From: Amycolatopsis sp. GM8
GTDB lineage: Bacteria > Actinomycetota > Actinomycetes > Mycobacteriales > Pseudonocardiaceae
NCBI RefSeq assembly: GCF_021653975.1
Contig: NZ_JAJKFK010000014.1
Location: 62,001 to 126,000 of the forward strand
Length of the DNA stretch: 64,000 nt
Direction of reading: 5' to 3'
This document shows positions 33,637 to 41,680 of this stretch, piece by piece (the stretch's first letter is position 1; every line of letters begins with the position of its first letter). A program made the translations under genes and the position numbers. Under the pieces are notes generated by a model. It saw only the letters and a program-made list of their open reading frames with translations. It was not told the origin of the DNA and made no database searches.

Positions 33637-34053
33637 ATGCCGGAGGGCGACGACCGGCCCGCCCGGGTCGAGGACGTGCACGAGCTCGCGCTCGCGATGC
33701 CCCATGTCACCGTGGAGCGCATCGGCGGCGGCAAGCCCGTGTACCAGGTGGGCCGCAAGTCGTTCATCTTCTTCCGGAACCCGCGGCCGGACGCGCGCGA
33801 TCCGGAGACCGGGGAGCGCTACCAGGACGTCATCGTGTTCTGGGTCCCCGAGGAGGCCGACAAGGAAGCCCTGGTGCAGGACGAGCACACGCCGTTCTTC
33901 ACCACGCCGCACTTCAACGGCCACCTCTCCGTCCTGGTGCGAGGGTGCCGGATCGCCGAGCTGACCCGCGGCGAGCTGGCCGAGGTCGTGCAGGACGCGT
34001 GGCTTTCGCGCGCCTCGGCGCGCCGGGCGGAGGACTGGCTCGCCGCGCACTGA
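33637..34053 (+). CDS. MmcQ/YjbR-family protein
   Basis: The 138-residue protein is a CyaY-like YjbR fold: ALAMPHVTVERIGGGKPVYQ followed by VGRKSFIFFR, a central acidic loop, then PHFNGHLSVLVRGCRIAELT and ELAEVVQDAWLSRASARRA. Family members are described as DNA-binding-like proteins of unknown role. ATG 33637 is 17 nt after the fdh stop, so the two are probably co-transcribed. The next gene converges and its stop codon is adjacent. Confidence 0.85.
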   Translation: MPEGDDRPARVEDVHELALAMPHVTVERIGGGKPVYQVGRKSFIFFRNPRPDARDPETGERYQDVIVFWVPEEADKEALVQDEHTPFFTTPHFNGHLSVLVRGCRIAELTRGELAEVVQDAWLSRASARRAEDWLAAH

Positions 34054-34851
34054 TCAGCGGAACGCGACCGCGGCTTCGGCGGTGTTGACCAGGAAGGTCA
34101 GCGACTCCTGCAGGTACAGCTCGACGGTGTCCGCGTCGTGGGTCTGGTAGCCGATCGACACGTCCTGGCCCAGGTGCAGCTCGTAGTCGCCGCCGCGGGT
34201 GGAGACCAGCAGCGCGGCCGAAAGCGCCGGCGCCCAGATGATCTCGCCGCCCGAGCCGAGGACGCGCGCCACGTGCTCGCGGATCGGGTAACCGTGCTCC
34301 CGCGTCTCTTCCAGCGCGGTGTACGCCTCAGCGGGAAGGAGCAGGGCGTAGTCGCCGTTGACGCCGTCCAGCCGGAGCGCGCCCATCGCCTGCGCGACCG
34401 CGACCGGGTACTCGGTCGCGTCCGCCGGGAAGTCCAGGGCCCGGGGCGCCGCCGCGCGGATCCCGGTGATCCCGGCCGACGGCAGGCCCTCGGCGATGGT
34501 CCGGTCCTCGATGAACGCGAGCTTCTTCGCGGCGTCCTTGGCCGGCTGCCAGTCGGCGTCCCGCGCGCCCCGCTCGACGTCGTCGACCGCGGCGCGGCTC
34601 ACCGTGAACGGCACCCGCAGCTCGACCACGGTCGCGACCTCGCGGCTGCGGAGCCGCACACCGGTGTCCGGGGACTCCAGTTCGCGCAGGTGCCCGGTGC
34701 CGACCGCGGCCAGCGTGGCGCCGCCCGGCTCGGCCACGTCGACGACCCGGCGGCCCGCGAGGTGCTCGGTGAAGGTGCGCCGGGTCTCGGCTTCGAGATC
34801 GGCCCACGCGGCAGCGGACACGGGGGCGAGTTCGCGGTGCAGGTTGTTCAT
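34054..34851 (-). CDS. Encapsulin nanocompartment shell protein (family 1)
   Basis: The 265-residue protein is an HK97-fold encapsulin (linocin M18 family): MNNLHRELAPVSAAAWADLE, EETRREHG-like region EETREHGYPIREHVARVLG, and the C-terminal YLQESLTFLVNTAEAAVAF. Sixty copies are expected to self-assemble into a roughly 24-nm shell loaded with the DyP peroxidase encoded just upstream. ATG 34851 overlaps the peroxidase TGA (ATGA), which couples translation of cargo and shell. It is a complete gene of normal length. Confidence 0.95.
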   Translation of the reverse strand: MNNLHRELAPVSAAAWADLEAETRRTFTEHLAGRRVVDVAEPGGATLAAVGTGHLRELESPDTGVRLRSREVATVVELRVPFTVSRAAVDDVERGARDADWQPAKDAAKKLAFIEDRTIAEGLPSAGITGIRAAAPRALDFPADATEYPVAVAQAMGALRLDGVNGDYALLLPAEAYTALEETREHGYPIREHVARVLGSGGEIIWAPALSAALLVSTRGGDYELHLGQDVSIGYQTHDADTVELYLQESLTFLVNTAEAAVAFR

Positions 34852-35849
34852 GACGTGATCCGTTTCTTGAGACTGCCGATGCGCAGCGAGTGGTCTCCGG
34901 CGGCGGGGGCTGCGGCGGGCGGCGGGGGCGGGTCGTCGAGAAAATCCTGGCTGGGCACGAAGAACAGGCAGCCGGTGACCGCCGTCGAGAACTCGAGGAT
35001 GCGGTCGGTGGTGCCGGGTGGGTTGCCGAGAAACATGTTCTCGAGCATCCGCTCGGTCACCCCGGGATCGGCCGCGTAGCCGATGAAGTAGGTGCCGCGC
35101 TCGCCGCCGGCCAGGTGCGCGAACGGCATGTTGTCCCGCACGATCTGCCGCTCTTCGCCGTTGTCGTCGACGATCGTAGTGAGCGCGACGTGCGAGTCGG
35201 CGGGTTTGACGTCGTCCGGCATTTCGATGTCCGACAGCTTGGTGCGCCCGACCACCCGTTCCTGCGCCTCGACCGGCAACGCGTTCCAGGCCGCCATGTC
35301 GTGCAGGTACTTCTGCACGATCACGTAGCTGCCGGCCGCGAACTCCGGATCCTCGTCGCCGACGTACACCGCGTCGGCGGCGGCGCGCCCACCCGGGTTC
35401 TCCGTGCCGTCCACGAAACCCAGCAGGTCGCGCTCGTCGAAGTACTTGAACCCGTGCACTTCGTCGACGACCGTCGCGGCCCCGGACAACCGCGCCATCA
35501 GCTGGTCGGCCAGTTCGAAGCACAGGTCCATGGTGACCGCGCGGATGTGGAACAGCAGGTCACCCGGCGTGGAAACCGCTGTGTGCACCGGGCCTTCGAG
35601 CACCCGGAACGGGTGCAGTCCGGCCGGGCGCGGCTCCGCGAACAGCCGGTCGTAGAGGTCCGAGCCGATCCCGGCGACGCACGAGAGCCGCCCCTCTTGC
35701 ACGCGGAAGCCCACAGACCGGGTCAGCCCGGCGACATCCGGCAGCAGATCGCGAACCGTGTCCTCGCCGCCCTCGTCGACCGTCAGTACGAGGAAGATGG
35801 CCGCGGCCGTCAGCCCGGTCAGTATCGGCTGCGGCTCAGCCTCGCTCAC
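34848..35849 (-). CDS. DyP-type heme peroxidase with encapsulin-targeting peptide
   Basis: The 333-residue peroxidase uses H2O2 to oxidise dyes or phenolic substrates. Visible residues: distal Asp147 in GFVDGTENP, proximal His220 in ADSHVALT, and Arg238 in IVRDNMPFAHL. After the domain comes a Pro/Ala-rich linker and the extension DHSLRIGSLKKRITS, which matches the cargo-loading signal (D-G-S-L-x-I-G-S-L-K type) of encapsulated DyPs. GTG 35849 has a strong GGAGGAC upstream and is preferred to the start at 35879. It is the first gene of the dyp-encapsulin operon. Confidence 0.95.
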   Translation of the reverse strand: MSEAEPQPILTGLTAAAIFLVLTVDEGGEDTVRDLLPDVAGLTRSVGFRVQEGRLSCVAGIGSDLYDRLFAEPRPAGLHPFRVLEGPVHTAVSTPGDLLFHIRAVTMDLCFELADQLMARLSGAATVVDEVHGFKYFDERDLLGFVDGTENPGGRAAADAVYVGDEDPEFAAGSYVIVQKYLHDMAAWNALPVEAQERVVGRTKLSDIEMPDDVKPADSHVALTTIVDDNGEERQIVRDNMPFAHLAGGERGTYFIGYAADPGVTERMLENMFLGNPPGTTDRILEFSTAVTGCLFFVPSQDFLDDPPPPPAAAPAAGDHSLRIGSLKKRITS

Positions 35850-35914
35850 GCTCGTCCTCCGGGTTCGCCCGCCGATCAACTTCCGGCAGACTACCGCCCG
35901 GCGAGGCGAAATGC

Positions 35915-36757
35915 TCAGTCGTCCAGCGGCACCAGAGCGAGCGCGGCGATGCGGGCCGGGTCGTCCACGATGTCCATCGCGAGGATCCGGCCGTCCGCGA
36001 CGGTGAACAGTGCCACCGAAAAGGCCTCGTCCTCGGCGTTGTAGGCGACAGCGGCGACTGTTTCGCCGACGAGCGCCAGCCGGGTGTGCGCGGCGAGGCG
36101 GCCGAAAACGGTGGCGCCACCAGCGACGCTCCGGGCGCCGTGCAGGACCCGGTCACTGGAGTGGAGAACGACGTCCGGGTCCAAAACCGTCATCAGCCGC
36201 TCGAGGTCGCCACCTCGTGCCGCGGCAAGGAAAGCCTCGACGACGGCGCGCTGTGGTTCGCGCTCGGGCACGGGCGCGGCCCGCACGCGGCGTCGGGCCC
36301 GGCTGGCGAGCTGGCGGGCCGCCGCGGGTGTGCGGCCCAGGATTCCGGCGATCTCGTCGAACGGGACCGCGAACAGGTCGTGCAGCACGAACGCGAGCCG
36401 CTCCGCCGGTTCGAGCGTGTCCAGCACGACGAGCAGCGCGAGCCCGACCGAGTCCGCGAGCAGCGCCTCCCCCTCGGGCGCCGCGCGTGGATCGGCCGGT
36501 TCCGGCAGCTCGTCCACCGGTTCCTCGCGATGGGTTCGCCGCGCCCGCAACATGTTCAGGCAGATCCGGCCGACGATCGTGGTGAGCCAGCCACCGAGGT
36601 TGTCCACCCCCGCGCCGCCGTCGCGGTCGACCCGCAGCCACGCCTCCTGCACCGCGTCGTCGGCCTCGCTGACCGAACCCAGCATGCGGTAGGCCACCCC
36701 GCGCAGGTGCGGGCGGTGCTCTTCGAACCGTGCCGCCAGGAACTCTCGCTCGTCCAT
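35915..36757 (-). CDS. ECF sigma factor with SnoaL-like C-terminal domain (SigJ/ECF41-like)
   Basis: The 280-residue protein has sigma region 2 (HLRGVAYRMLGSVSEADDAV with QEAWLRVDRDG), region 4 (LEPAERLAFVLHDLFAVPFD followed by EIAGILGRTPAAARQLASRA), and a C-terminal SnoaL/NTF2-like extension from about 165. This is the SigJ/ECF41 layout, in which the tail controls activity instead of a separate anti-sigma factor. ATG 36757 has GGGAAGGGG upstream. A second factor of similar architecture is at 56944-57897. Confidence 0.9.
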   Translation of the reverse strand: MDEREFLAARFEEHRPHLRGVAYRMLGSVSEADDAVQEAWLRVDRDGGAGVDNLGGWLTTIVGRICLNMLRARRTHREEPVDELPEPADPRAAPEGEALLADSVGLALLVVLDTLEPAERLAFVLHDLFAVPFDEIAGILGRTPAAARQLASRARRRVRAAPVPEREPQRAVVEAFLAAARGGDLERLMTVLDPDVVLHSSDRVLHGARSVAGGATVFGRLAAHTRLALVGETVAAVAYNAEDEAFSVALFTVADGRILAMDIVDDPARIAALALVPLDD

Positions 36758-36832
36758 CGTGCCCCTTCCCTCACTGCCCTGACACCCGGGCGGGCGGGGA
36801 TGTGACATCAGTCCGATTAGGACAACCCAGCC

Positions 36833-37057
36833 TCAGCCGACCTCGATGATGCTCTCCTTGCGGATGAGTCTCGGCTCGGCGTCGTCCGAAGAACCGTCGG
36901 GCTGGACGGGGACCCACACTTCCATCGTGTACTGGTCGAAGATCGGCTCTCCCGCGACGGTACCCTGCCGGCACAACCGGGTGACGTCGCCGAACCGGCT
37001 CGGCACCCGGTAGGTGACCCGGCTGCCGGTGCTCAGCCCTGTGCCCTCGTACTCCAC
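36833..37057 (-). CDS. Small protein, paralogue of the product at 54220-54453
   Basis: The 74-residue product from GTG 37057 (AGGGGG upstream) contains GSRVTYRVPSRFGDVTRLCR and QGTVAGEPIFDQYTMEVWVP. The gene at 54220-54453 encodes the same pattern: GYRVTYLP, TRLCRRGVVSGEPVFDEYT, NTWIPVR. Both are short, without signal peptide, and look like an SH3-like or KOW-like small beta barrel. The function is unknown. The ORF is open to 37195, but the similarity begins just after GTG 37057. Confidence 0.7.
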   Translation of the reverse strand: MEYEGTGLSTGSRVTYRVPSRFGDVTRLCRQGTVAGEPIFDQYTMEVWVPVQPDGSSDDAEPRLIRKESIIEVG

Positions 37058-37757
37058 CTGGCCCCCTCGACTGGTACGACTGCCAAGTAATCGACGGTAG
37101 CCACGGTCCTGGCAAAACCCCATCCCGTAGCCGGGTGAATTCAGGGCGCGGTGGCCACCCGGACGGGCCTGGTCGCAGCCGGGCCAGGAGGCCACCTGCC
37201 CGCGGATCGACGACGAGACGCCGTCCGGACGCCGACCGGGTGGCGTCGGTGGTCACGCGGTGCCGTCGTCCATTCCCCCGGCGCCGGCGTGCTCGGCGGC
37301 ACGGACACCCGGCCGGGCCGCTCCAACCGGTGAGCGGGCCGCAGCCCGGCGCACGGGTCATCGCCACTGGTCAGCGTCACGATGGACGGTCCGATGTCGA
37401 CCTCTCGTTGCGCCACAGTATCTTTTGACCGTCGCTAGTGGACATCCAGACCAGTCGATCAGTCTACTTAGGACTTATTCTGCTCCACATAGGACTGTCA
37501 AGGGTTTGAATGCGAGTAGCCGCAGGCCACTGCCCGTCCGAACAAGACAAGATCGGCGATCGGGCACACGGAATGCCGATGACGTAAGGGAAATGTGAGC
37601 GGAATCTCCGGTGGACTCACAGCGTTACCGCATGCACGCAGTGATCACCCTCTCAGCGTAATGCTGTTTTCACGTCCCTGGGTTACCTTGATTGACGGTC
37701 TGCCAACGACTTCCGAAGGTGAACGGTTTCCACCTTCGTCCGACCGCCGGAGCCATC
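37058..37757. other. 700-nt intergenic region upstream of dmaT, no convincing gene
   Basis: The left half is GC-rich with only shadow-type ORFs. About 37420-37530 is markedly less GC-rich, contains TAGGACT twice (around 37470 and 37492), and on the minus strand TTGACA followed about 17 nt later by ATAAGT, a possible promoter. Near the dmaT start, CGAAGGTG at 37714-37721 pairs with CACCTTCG at 37731-37738, a perfect 8-bp hairpin in the leader. No RNA family is recognisable. Confidence 0.5.
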
Positions 37758-38885
37758 GTGAACCTCGTCGACGTAACGTTGTTCAACCATGCCCAAAATC
37801 AGCTTCGCGGCCTCTGCGATGTGGCCGGATTCGAGCCAGGGGACGAAACCCCGTCGGTGCTGCTGCGAGAACTGCTCGGCCCGGCCGGGACACGCCCGCT
37901 GGGCGAAGAGCCGAAGCACCTCTCCGACGTCGCCGACGACGGGACGCCCGTAGAGTTTTCGATCGCCTTCGACGACGATGGCGCCCTCGCCGTGCGCGTG
38001 CTCGGCGAAGCCGGTAGCGACAACCTCGGCGACAGGGGGAGCATCGCCGCTGGAAAGCGCTTTCTGAACGCGGTCAGCAAACGCTTTCACATCCCCACCG
38101 AACGGTTCGCCGCGGTGGCCGACCTGTTCCTTCCCGACCGGCCACAAGGGAAGTTCGCGGTCTGGTTCTCCCTGATCCTGAGACCGCGGGCCCGGCCACG
38201 GCTCAAGGCGTACTTCAACCCGGAGGTCCGGGGCCGCGACCGCGCCAAGGACCTCGTCCTGGAGGGCTTCCGGCGGCTCGGGCTCGACCACGCGTACGAC
38301 GCGATCGCCCGGCACGCGCTGGTTCGCGGCGCGCGGGACCGGTTGTCGTTCTTCGCGGTCGATCTCGACGACAGCCCGCTGTCCCGGGTGAAGCTCTACG
38401 TCTCGCACGAAAGCGCTCTCACCGCCGACGCGGAACGCGCCGCCTCGGTGGTCCAGGGCGCGGATCCGTTGCGGGTACGGGGGTTCTGCCAGGCCCTCGG
38501 TGGCGGCACGACCACGTTCGCCGGCCGGCCGCTGGTGTCGAGCTACTCGTTCGTGGAGGCCGAGCCGGACGGCCCCGGCACCTACAGCCTGTACCTGCCG
38601 GTGCGTGACTACGTGCCCGACGACGAGGTGGCGCGCGAGCGCGTGGGCGCCTTCCTCGCCGGTCACGGCCTGCCGACGGACACGCTGGACAAGGCGATCG
38701 GCGCGGTGACCGACCGGCCGCTGCAGAGCGGTGTCGGGCTGCTCGCCCACGTTTCCCTGCGGCTCGGACCTTTCGGGTCGGGTACCACGGTCTATCTGTC
38801 CTCCGAAGCCTACGGCGTCACTCCGCCGCGCGGCCCGGCCGATACGGTCGGCAGCGGTGTGATCAACTCAGCGATCGCTCCGTGA
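37758..38885 (+). CDS. Tryptophan/indole dimethylallyltransferase (DMATS/ABBA family)
   Basis: These soluble, metal-independent ABBA-fold enzymes attach a dimethylallyl group to the indole ring of tryptophan or indole. The 375-residue protein has PSVLLRELLGPAGTRPLGEE, PRLKAYFNPEVRGRDRAKDL, FFAVDLDDSPLSRVKLYVSH and YSLYLPVRDYVPDDEVARER, the basic and aromatic motifs of bacterial Trp_DMAT proteins. GTG 37758 has GGAG upstream; the longer TTG start at 37692 would run through the leader hairpin. Its stop overlaps a GTG, and tryptophanase starts 17 nt later. Regiospecificity (C4 to C7) cannot be read here. Confidence 0.9.
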   Translation: MNLVDVTLFNHAQNQLRGLCDVAGFEPGDETPSVLLRELLGPAGTRPLGEEPKHLSDVADDGTPVEFSIAFDDDGALAVRVLGEAGSDNLGDRGSIAAGKRFLNAVSKRFHIPTERFAAVADLFLPDRPQGKFAVWFSLILRPRARPRLKAYFNPEVRGRDRAKDLVLEGFRRLGLDHAYDAIARHALVRGARDRLSFFAVDLDDSPLSRVKLYVSHESALTADAERAASVVQGADPLRVRGFCQALGGGTTTFAGRPLVSSYSFVEAEPDGPGTYSLYLPVRDYVPDDEVARERVGAFLAGHGLPTDTLDKAIGAVTDRPLQSGVGLLAHVSLRLGPFGSGTTVYLSSEAYGVTPPRGPADTVGSGVINSAIAP

Positions 38886-38902
38886 GTACGAAAGAAGGCA
38901 CC

Positions 38903-40279
38903 ATGAAGTCCTTTCCGCCGTATCGGATCCAGGTCGTCAAGGAGATCCCGGTCACGACCAGGGCGGAGCGCGAGGAAGCGCTTTCCGCGGCCGCCTACAA
39001 CATGTTCGACGTGCCGGCGCGCAAGGTCACGATCGACCTGCTGACCGACTCGGGCACCGGTGCGGTGTCCGCGGCGCAGGAGGCCGCCGCGGCGGCCGCG
39101 GACCGCTCGTACGCCGGATCCGACTCGTACTACCGCTTCCGTGGCGTCGTCGACAAGCTGACGTCCTATCCGCACATCTTCCCGGTGCACCAGGGCCGCG
39201 CCGCGGAACGGGTGCTGTTCTCCTCGGTGCTGCGGCCGGGCCAGCTCTCGCTGTCCAACACCCATTTCGACACCACGCGCGCCAACGTCGAGCTGCTCGG
39301 CGCCGAGGCGCGGGACCTGCCGTGCGTGGAGGCGAGGGACCTCGACAGCGCGGAACCGTTCAAGGGCAACATCGATCTCGCCGAACTGGAGCGCACCCTG
39401 AGCGGCCCGGACGGCCCGCGGGTCGGCCAGGTGCTCATCACGATCACCAACAACGGCGGCGGCGGGCAGCCGGTGTCGATGGCGAACCTGCACGCCGTGC
39501 GCGAACTCTGCCGCCGCTACGGCGTCCCGTTCTTCCTCGACGCCGCCCGTTTCGCCGAAAACGCCTGGCTGGTAACGGAACGCGAACCCGGCTACCGGCA
39601 CCAGACCCCACGTGAGGTGGCCGAGCAGGCGTTCGCGCTCGCCGACGGGTGCGTGGCCAGCCTGAAGAAGGACGGCATCTCGCCGATGGGCGCGTTCATC
39701 GGGCTGCGGGATCCGGAACTGGCGAAACGCTGCGAGGTCAACCTGATCGCCACCGAGGGCTTCCGCACCTACGGCGGGATGGCGAGCCACGACCTGGAGC
39801 GCGTCGCCCAGGGCCTGGACGAGGTGCTCGAACCGGACTACCTGCGCTCGCGCACGGAGGAGACCGCGCACCTGGCCCGGCTGGTCAACGACGCCGGGGT
39901 GGACATCGTGCAGCCGGCCGGGATCCACGCGCTGTACCTCAACGCGGGACGGCTGCTGTCGCACATCCCGCCGAGCGGCTTCCCCGGGCACGCACTGGCC
40001 TGCCAGATGTATCTCGAAGGCGGGATCCGGTGCGTGGAACTGGGTTCGCTGTACCTCGGCAAGTTCGACGCCGGGCACAACCTGCTGGAACCGGCGCCGT
40101 TCGAACTCGTCCGGGTCGCGATCCCGCGCCGCACCTACACCCTGGCGCACCTGGAGTACGTGGCGGAGGTGCTCGCGGGTATCGCGAAGAATCCCCAGAC
40201 TGTCCCGGAATACCGGGTGGTCGACGCGCCGCCGCTGCTGCGCCACTTCAACCTGAAGATGGCGCAGGCCGCGGCGTAA
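38903..40279 (+). CDS. tnaA: Tryptophanase (tryptophan indole-lyase)
   Basis: This PLP enzyme splits tryptophan into indole, pyruvate and ammonia. The 458-residue protein has the family order: YNMFDVPARKVTIDLLTDSG, FRGVVDKLTSYPHIFPVHQG, FFLDAARFAENAW with Asp213 and Arg216 holding PLP, and VASLKKDGISPMGAF with the Schiff-base Lys (255 or 256). ATG 38903 with AAGAAGG upstream is preferred over GTG 38882. It is co-transcribed with the prenyltransferase, and the pair recalls prenylindole clusters in other actinomycetes. Indole or a prenylated indole is the likely product. Confidence 0.93.
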   Translation: MKSFPPYRIQVVKEIPVTTRAEREEALSAAAYNMFDVPARKVTIDLLTDSGTGAVSAAQEAAAAAADRSYAGSDSYYRFRGVVDKLTSYPHIFPVHQGRAAERVLFSSVLRPGQLSLSNTHFDTTRANVELLGAEARDLPCVEARDLDSAEPFKGNIDLAELERTLSGPDGPRVGQVLITITNNGGGGQPVSMANLHAVRELCRRYGVPFFLDAARFAENAWLVTEREPGYRHQTPREVAEQAFALADGCVASLKKDGISPMGAFIGLRDPELAKRCEVNLIATEGFRTYGGMASHDLERVAQGLDEVLEPDYLRSRTEETAHLARLVNDAGVDIVQPAGIHALYLNAGRLLSHIPPSGFPGHALACQMYLEGGIRCVELGSLYLGKFDAGHNLLEPAPFELVRVAIPRRTYTLAHLEYVAEVLAGIAKNPQTVPEYRVVDAPPLLRHFNLKMAQAAA

Positions 40280-40285
40280 GGGCGG

Positions 40286-40891
40286 CTAGCTGCCCGCGCT
40301 CACCAGTTCGGCGGGCTCGGGCGGCAGCTTGTCCATCGCGTAGCGCACCAGGCGGATCAGCGCCAGCTTGCTCGACTCGCGCTGGCGCGCATCGAAGAAC
40401 ATCACCGGCACCCCGGGCGAAAGGGCGAGCGCCTTACGGATCTCGCCCTCCTCGTACCGTTCCGCGCCGTCGAAGATGTTGACCGCCACGATGAACGGGA
40501 TCTTCCGCCGCTCGAAGAAGTCGATCGCCGCGAAGCTCGAGTTGAGCCGCCGCGTGTCGACCAGGACCACGGTGCCGATCGCGCCGCGGGCCAGTTCGTC
40601 CCACATGAACCAGAACCGGTCCTGGCCCGGCGTGCCGAACAGGTACAGCACGGTCTGCGGGGAGATCGTGATGCGCCCGAAGTCGAGCGCGACCGTGGTG
40701 GTGGTCTTGCGCTCGACCCCGGTCAGATCGTCGATCCCGTCGCTGGCCTGCGTCATGACCTCTTCGGTGGACAGCGGCACGATCTCGCTCACCGAGGCGA
40801 CCATGGTGGTCTTGCCGGCGCCGAAGCCGCCGGCGACGACGATCTTGACCGGCGTCGGGATCATGCTGTCGCTAGAGGTTGTTGAGTCCAT
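40286..40891 (-). CDS. cvnD: Conservon GTPase-like ATP/GTP-binding protein (CvnD type)
   Basis: The 201-residue protein is a small Ras-like GTPase of the MglA/CvnD kind. The P-loop is GGFGAGKTT at about 16-24, switch II is in LYLFGTPGQDRFWFMWDEL, and IVAVNIFDGAERYEEGEI replaces the usual NKxD. It acts with the kinase-like, roadblock and DUF742 proteins encoded just upstream, probably as a membrane-proximal switch. The start ATG 40891 overlaps the cvnC end by 20 nt. It converges on tnaA, 6 bp away. Confidence 0.9.
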   Translation of the reverse strand: MDSTTSSDSMIPTPVKIVVAGGFGAGKTTMVASVSEIVPLSTEEVMTQASDGIDDLTGVERKTTTTVALDFGRITISPQTVLYLFGTPGQDRFWFMWDELARGAIGTVVLVDTRRLNSSFAAIDFFERRKIPFIVAVNIFDGAERYEEGEIRKALALSPGVPVMFFDARQRESSKLALIRLVRYAMDKLPPEPAELVSAGS

Positions 40892-41231
40892 GGAGTACCG
40901 CCTGAAGTAGTTGACGATCCGGGGCCTTGGCCGGCTGCGGCGAGCGCACGATGACATCTCCCCGCTCGACGAGGTCGGTGCACAGCACCCGCACCACCGC
41001 GAGCGGCACCTTGACGTACGCGGCGACCTCAGCCACCGACAGCGGTCGCTGGCACAGTTCGAGGATCGCGAGATGTTCCGGGGTGAGCCCGACCGGGTCC
41101 TGGCCGCCGCGGATCGCCATCACCTGCGTGGCGACGTCCATGGCCGCTTCGGTCGGGATGCGGCCGCGGGTGATCGCGTACGGCCGGACCAGTGGGCCGG
41201 CCGCCTCGTCGTACCATTCCTGGTCCGCCAT
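40872..41231 (-). CDS. cvnC: DUF742 protein of the conservon (CvnC type)
   Basis: The 119-residue protein has the DUF742 pattern: LVRPYAITRGRIPTEAAMDV, LTPEHLAILELCQRPLSVAE with an HTH-like VAAYVKVPLAVVRVLCTDLV, and the C-terminal LLQAVLHGLNNL. It sits between roadblock and GTPase as in all conservons; the role is probably to link the sensor to the GTPase. ATG 41231 overlaps the cvnB stop (TGATG). The frame is open far upstream, but that part is antisense to or out of frame with the kinase gene. Confidence 0.9.
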   Translation of the reverse strand: MADQEWYDEAAGPLVRPYAITRGRIPTEAAMDVATQVMAIRGGQDPVGLTPEHLAILELCQRPLSVAEVAAYVKVPLAVVRVLCTDLVERGDVIVRSPQPAKAPDRQLLQAVLHGLNNL

Positions 41232-41656
41232 CAGCCACGCTCCGGCCCGGACCTCACGGTCTCCCGCGGCGCCGAGGTCATGTAGTCGCCGACACGCTTG
41301 ACGAGCCGGTTCATCTCGTACGCGATCATCTCGACGTCGACGCTGCCCTCGGCGAGGATCGCGAGGCAGGCGCCCGCGCCGGCCGCGGACACGAACAGGT
41401 ACCCCTCGGCCATCTCGATCAGCGTCTGCAGCACGGGGCCGCGGGAGAAGTGCCGGCTGGCACCCTTCGCGAGGCTCTGCAGGCTGGACGCGATCGCCGA
41501 CAGCTGGTCGGAGTCGTCCTTGGACAGGCTGGCCGACTTGCCCATCAGCAGGCCGTCGGCCGAGAGCACGACGGCGTGCTGGGCCCCCACAACACGATCG
41601 ACCATATCGTCGAGCAACCAGTTCAGCTCGACCTTGGAGCCATCTTTCTCGTTCAT
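41231..41656 (-). CDS. cvnB: Roadblock/LC7 protein of the conservon (CvnB type)
   Basis: The 141-residue protein is a roadblock/LC7 domain: LNWLLDDMVDRVVGAQHAVV, LSADGLLMGKSASLSKDDSD, LIEMAEGYLFVSAAGAGACL and DVEMIAYEMNRLVKRVGDYM. Roadblock proteins act as platforms or GTPase-activating partners for the MglA-like protein. I take ATG 41656; GTG 41680, directly after the kinase stop, would add eight residues but has no ribosome binding site. It is translationally coupled to cvnC. Confidence 0.9.
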   Translation of the reverse strand: MNEKDGSKVELNWLLDDMVDRVVGAQHAVVLSADGLLMGKSASLSKDDSDQLSAIASSLQSLAKGASRHFSRGPVLQTLIEMAEGYLFVSAAGAGACLAILAEGSVDVEMIAYEMNRLVKRVGDYMTSAPRETVRSGPERG

Positions 41657-41680
41657 TGCTGAGTCCGACTTCCCTCTCAC

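Noticed and set aside
37141..37416. A minus-strand ORF starting MAQREVDIGPSIVTLTSGDD
   Set aside because: It begins reasonably but soon becomes Arg/Pro/Gly-rich as expected for GC-driven noise, has no ribosome binding site and no domain.
37661..37758. A leader peptide starting MLFSRPWVTLIDGLP upstream of dmaT/tnaA, as a TnaC-like Trp attenuator
   Set aside because: It has a single Trp codon, but no ribosome binding site, and the Trp, Asp and Pro spacing does not match TnaC. The frame runs on into dmaT rather than stopping in the leader.
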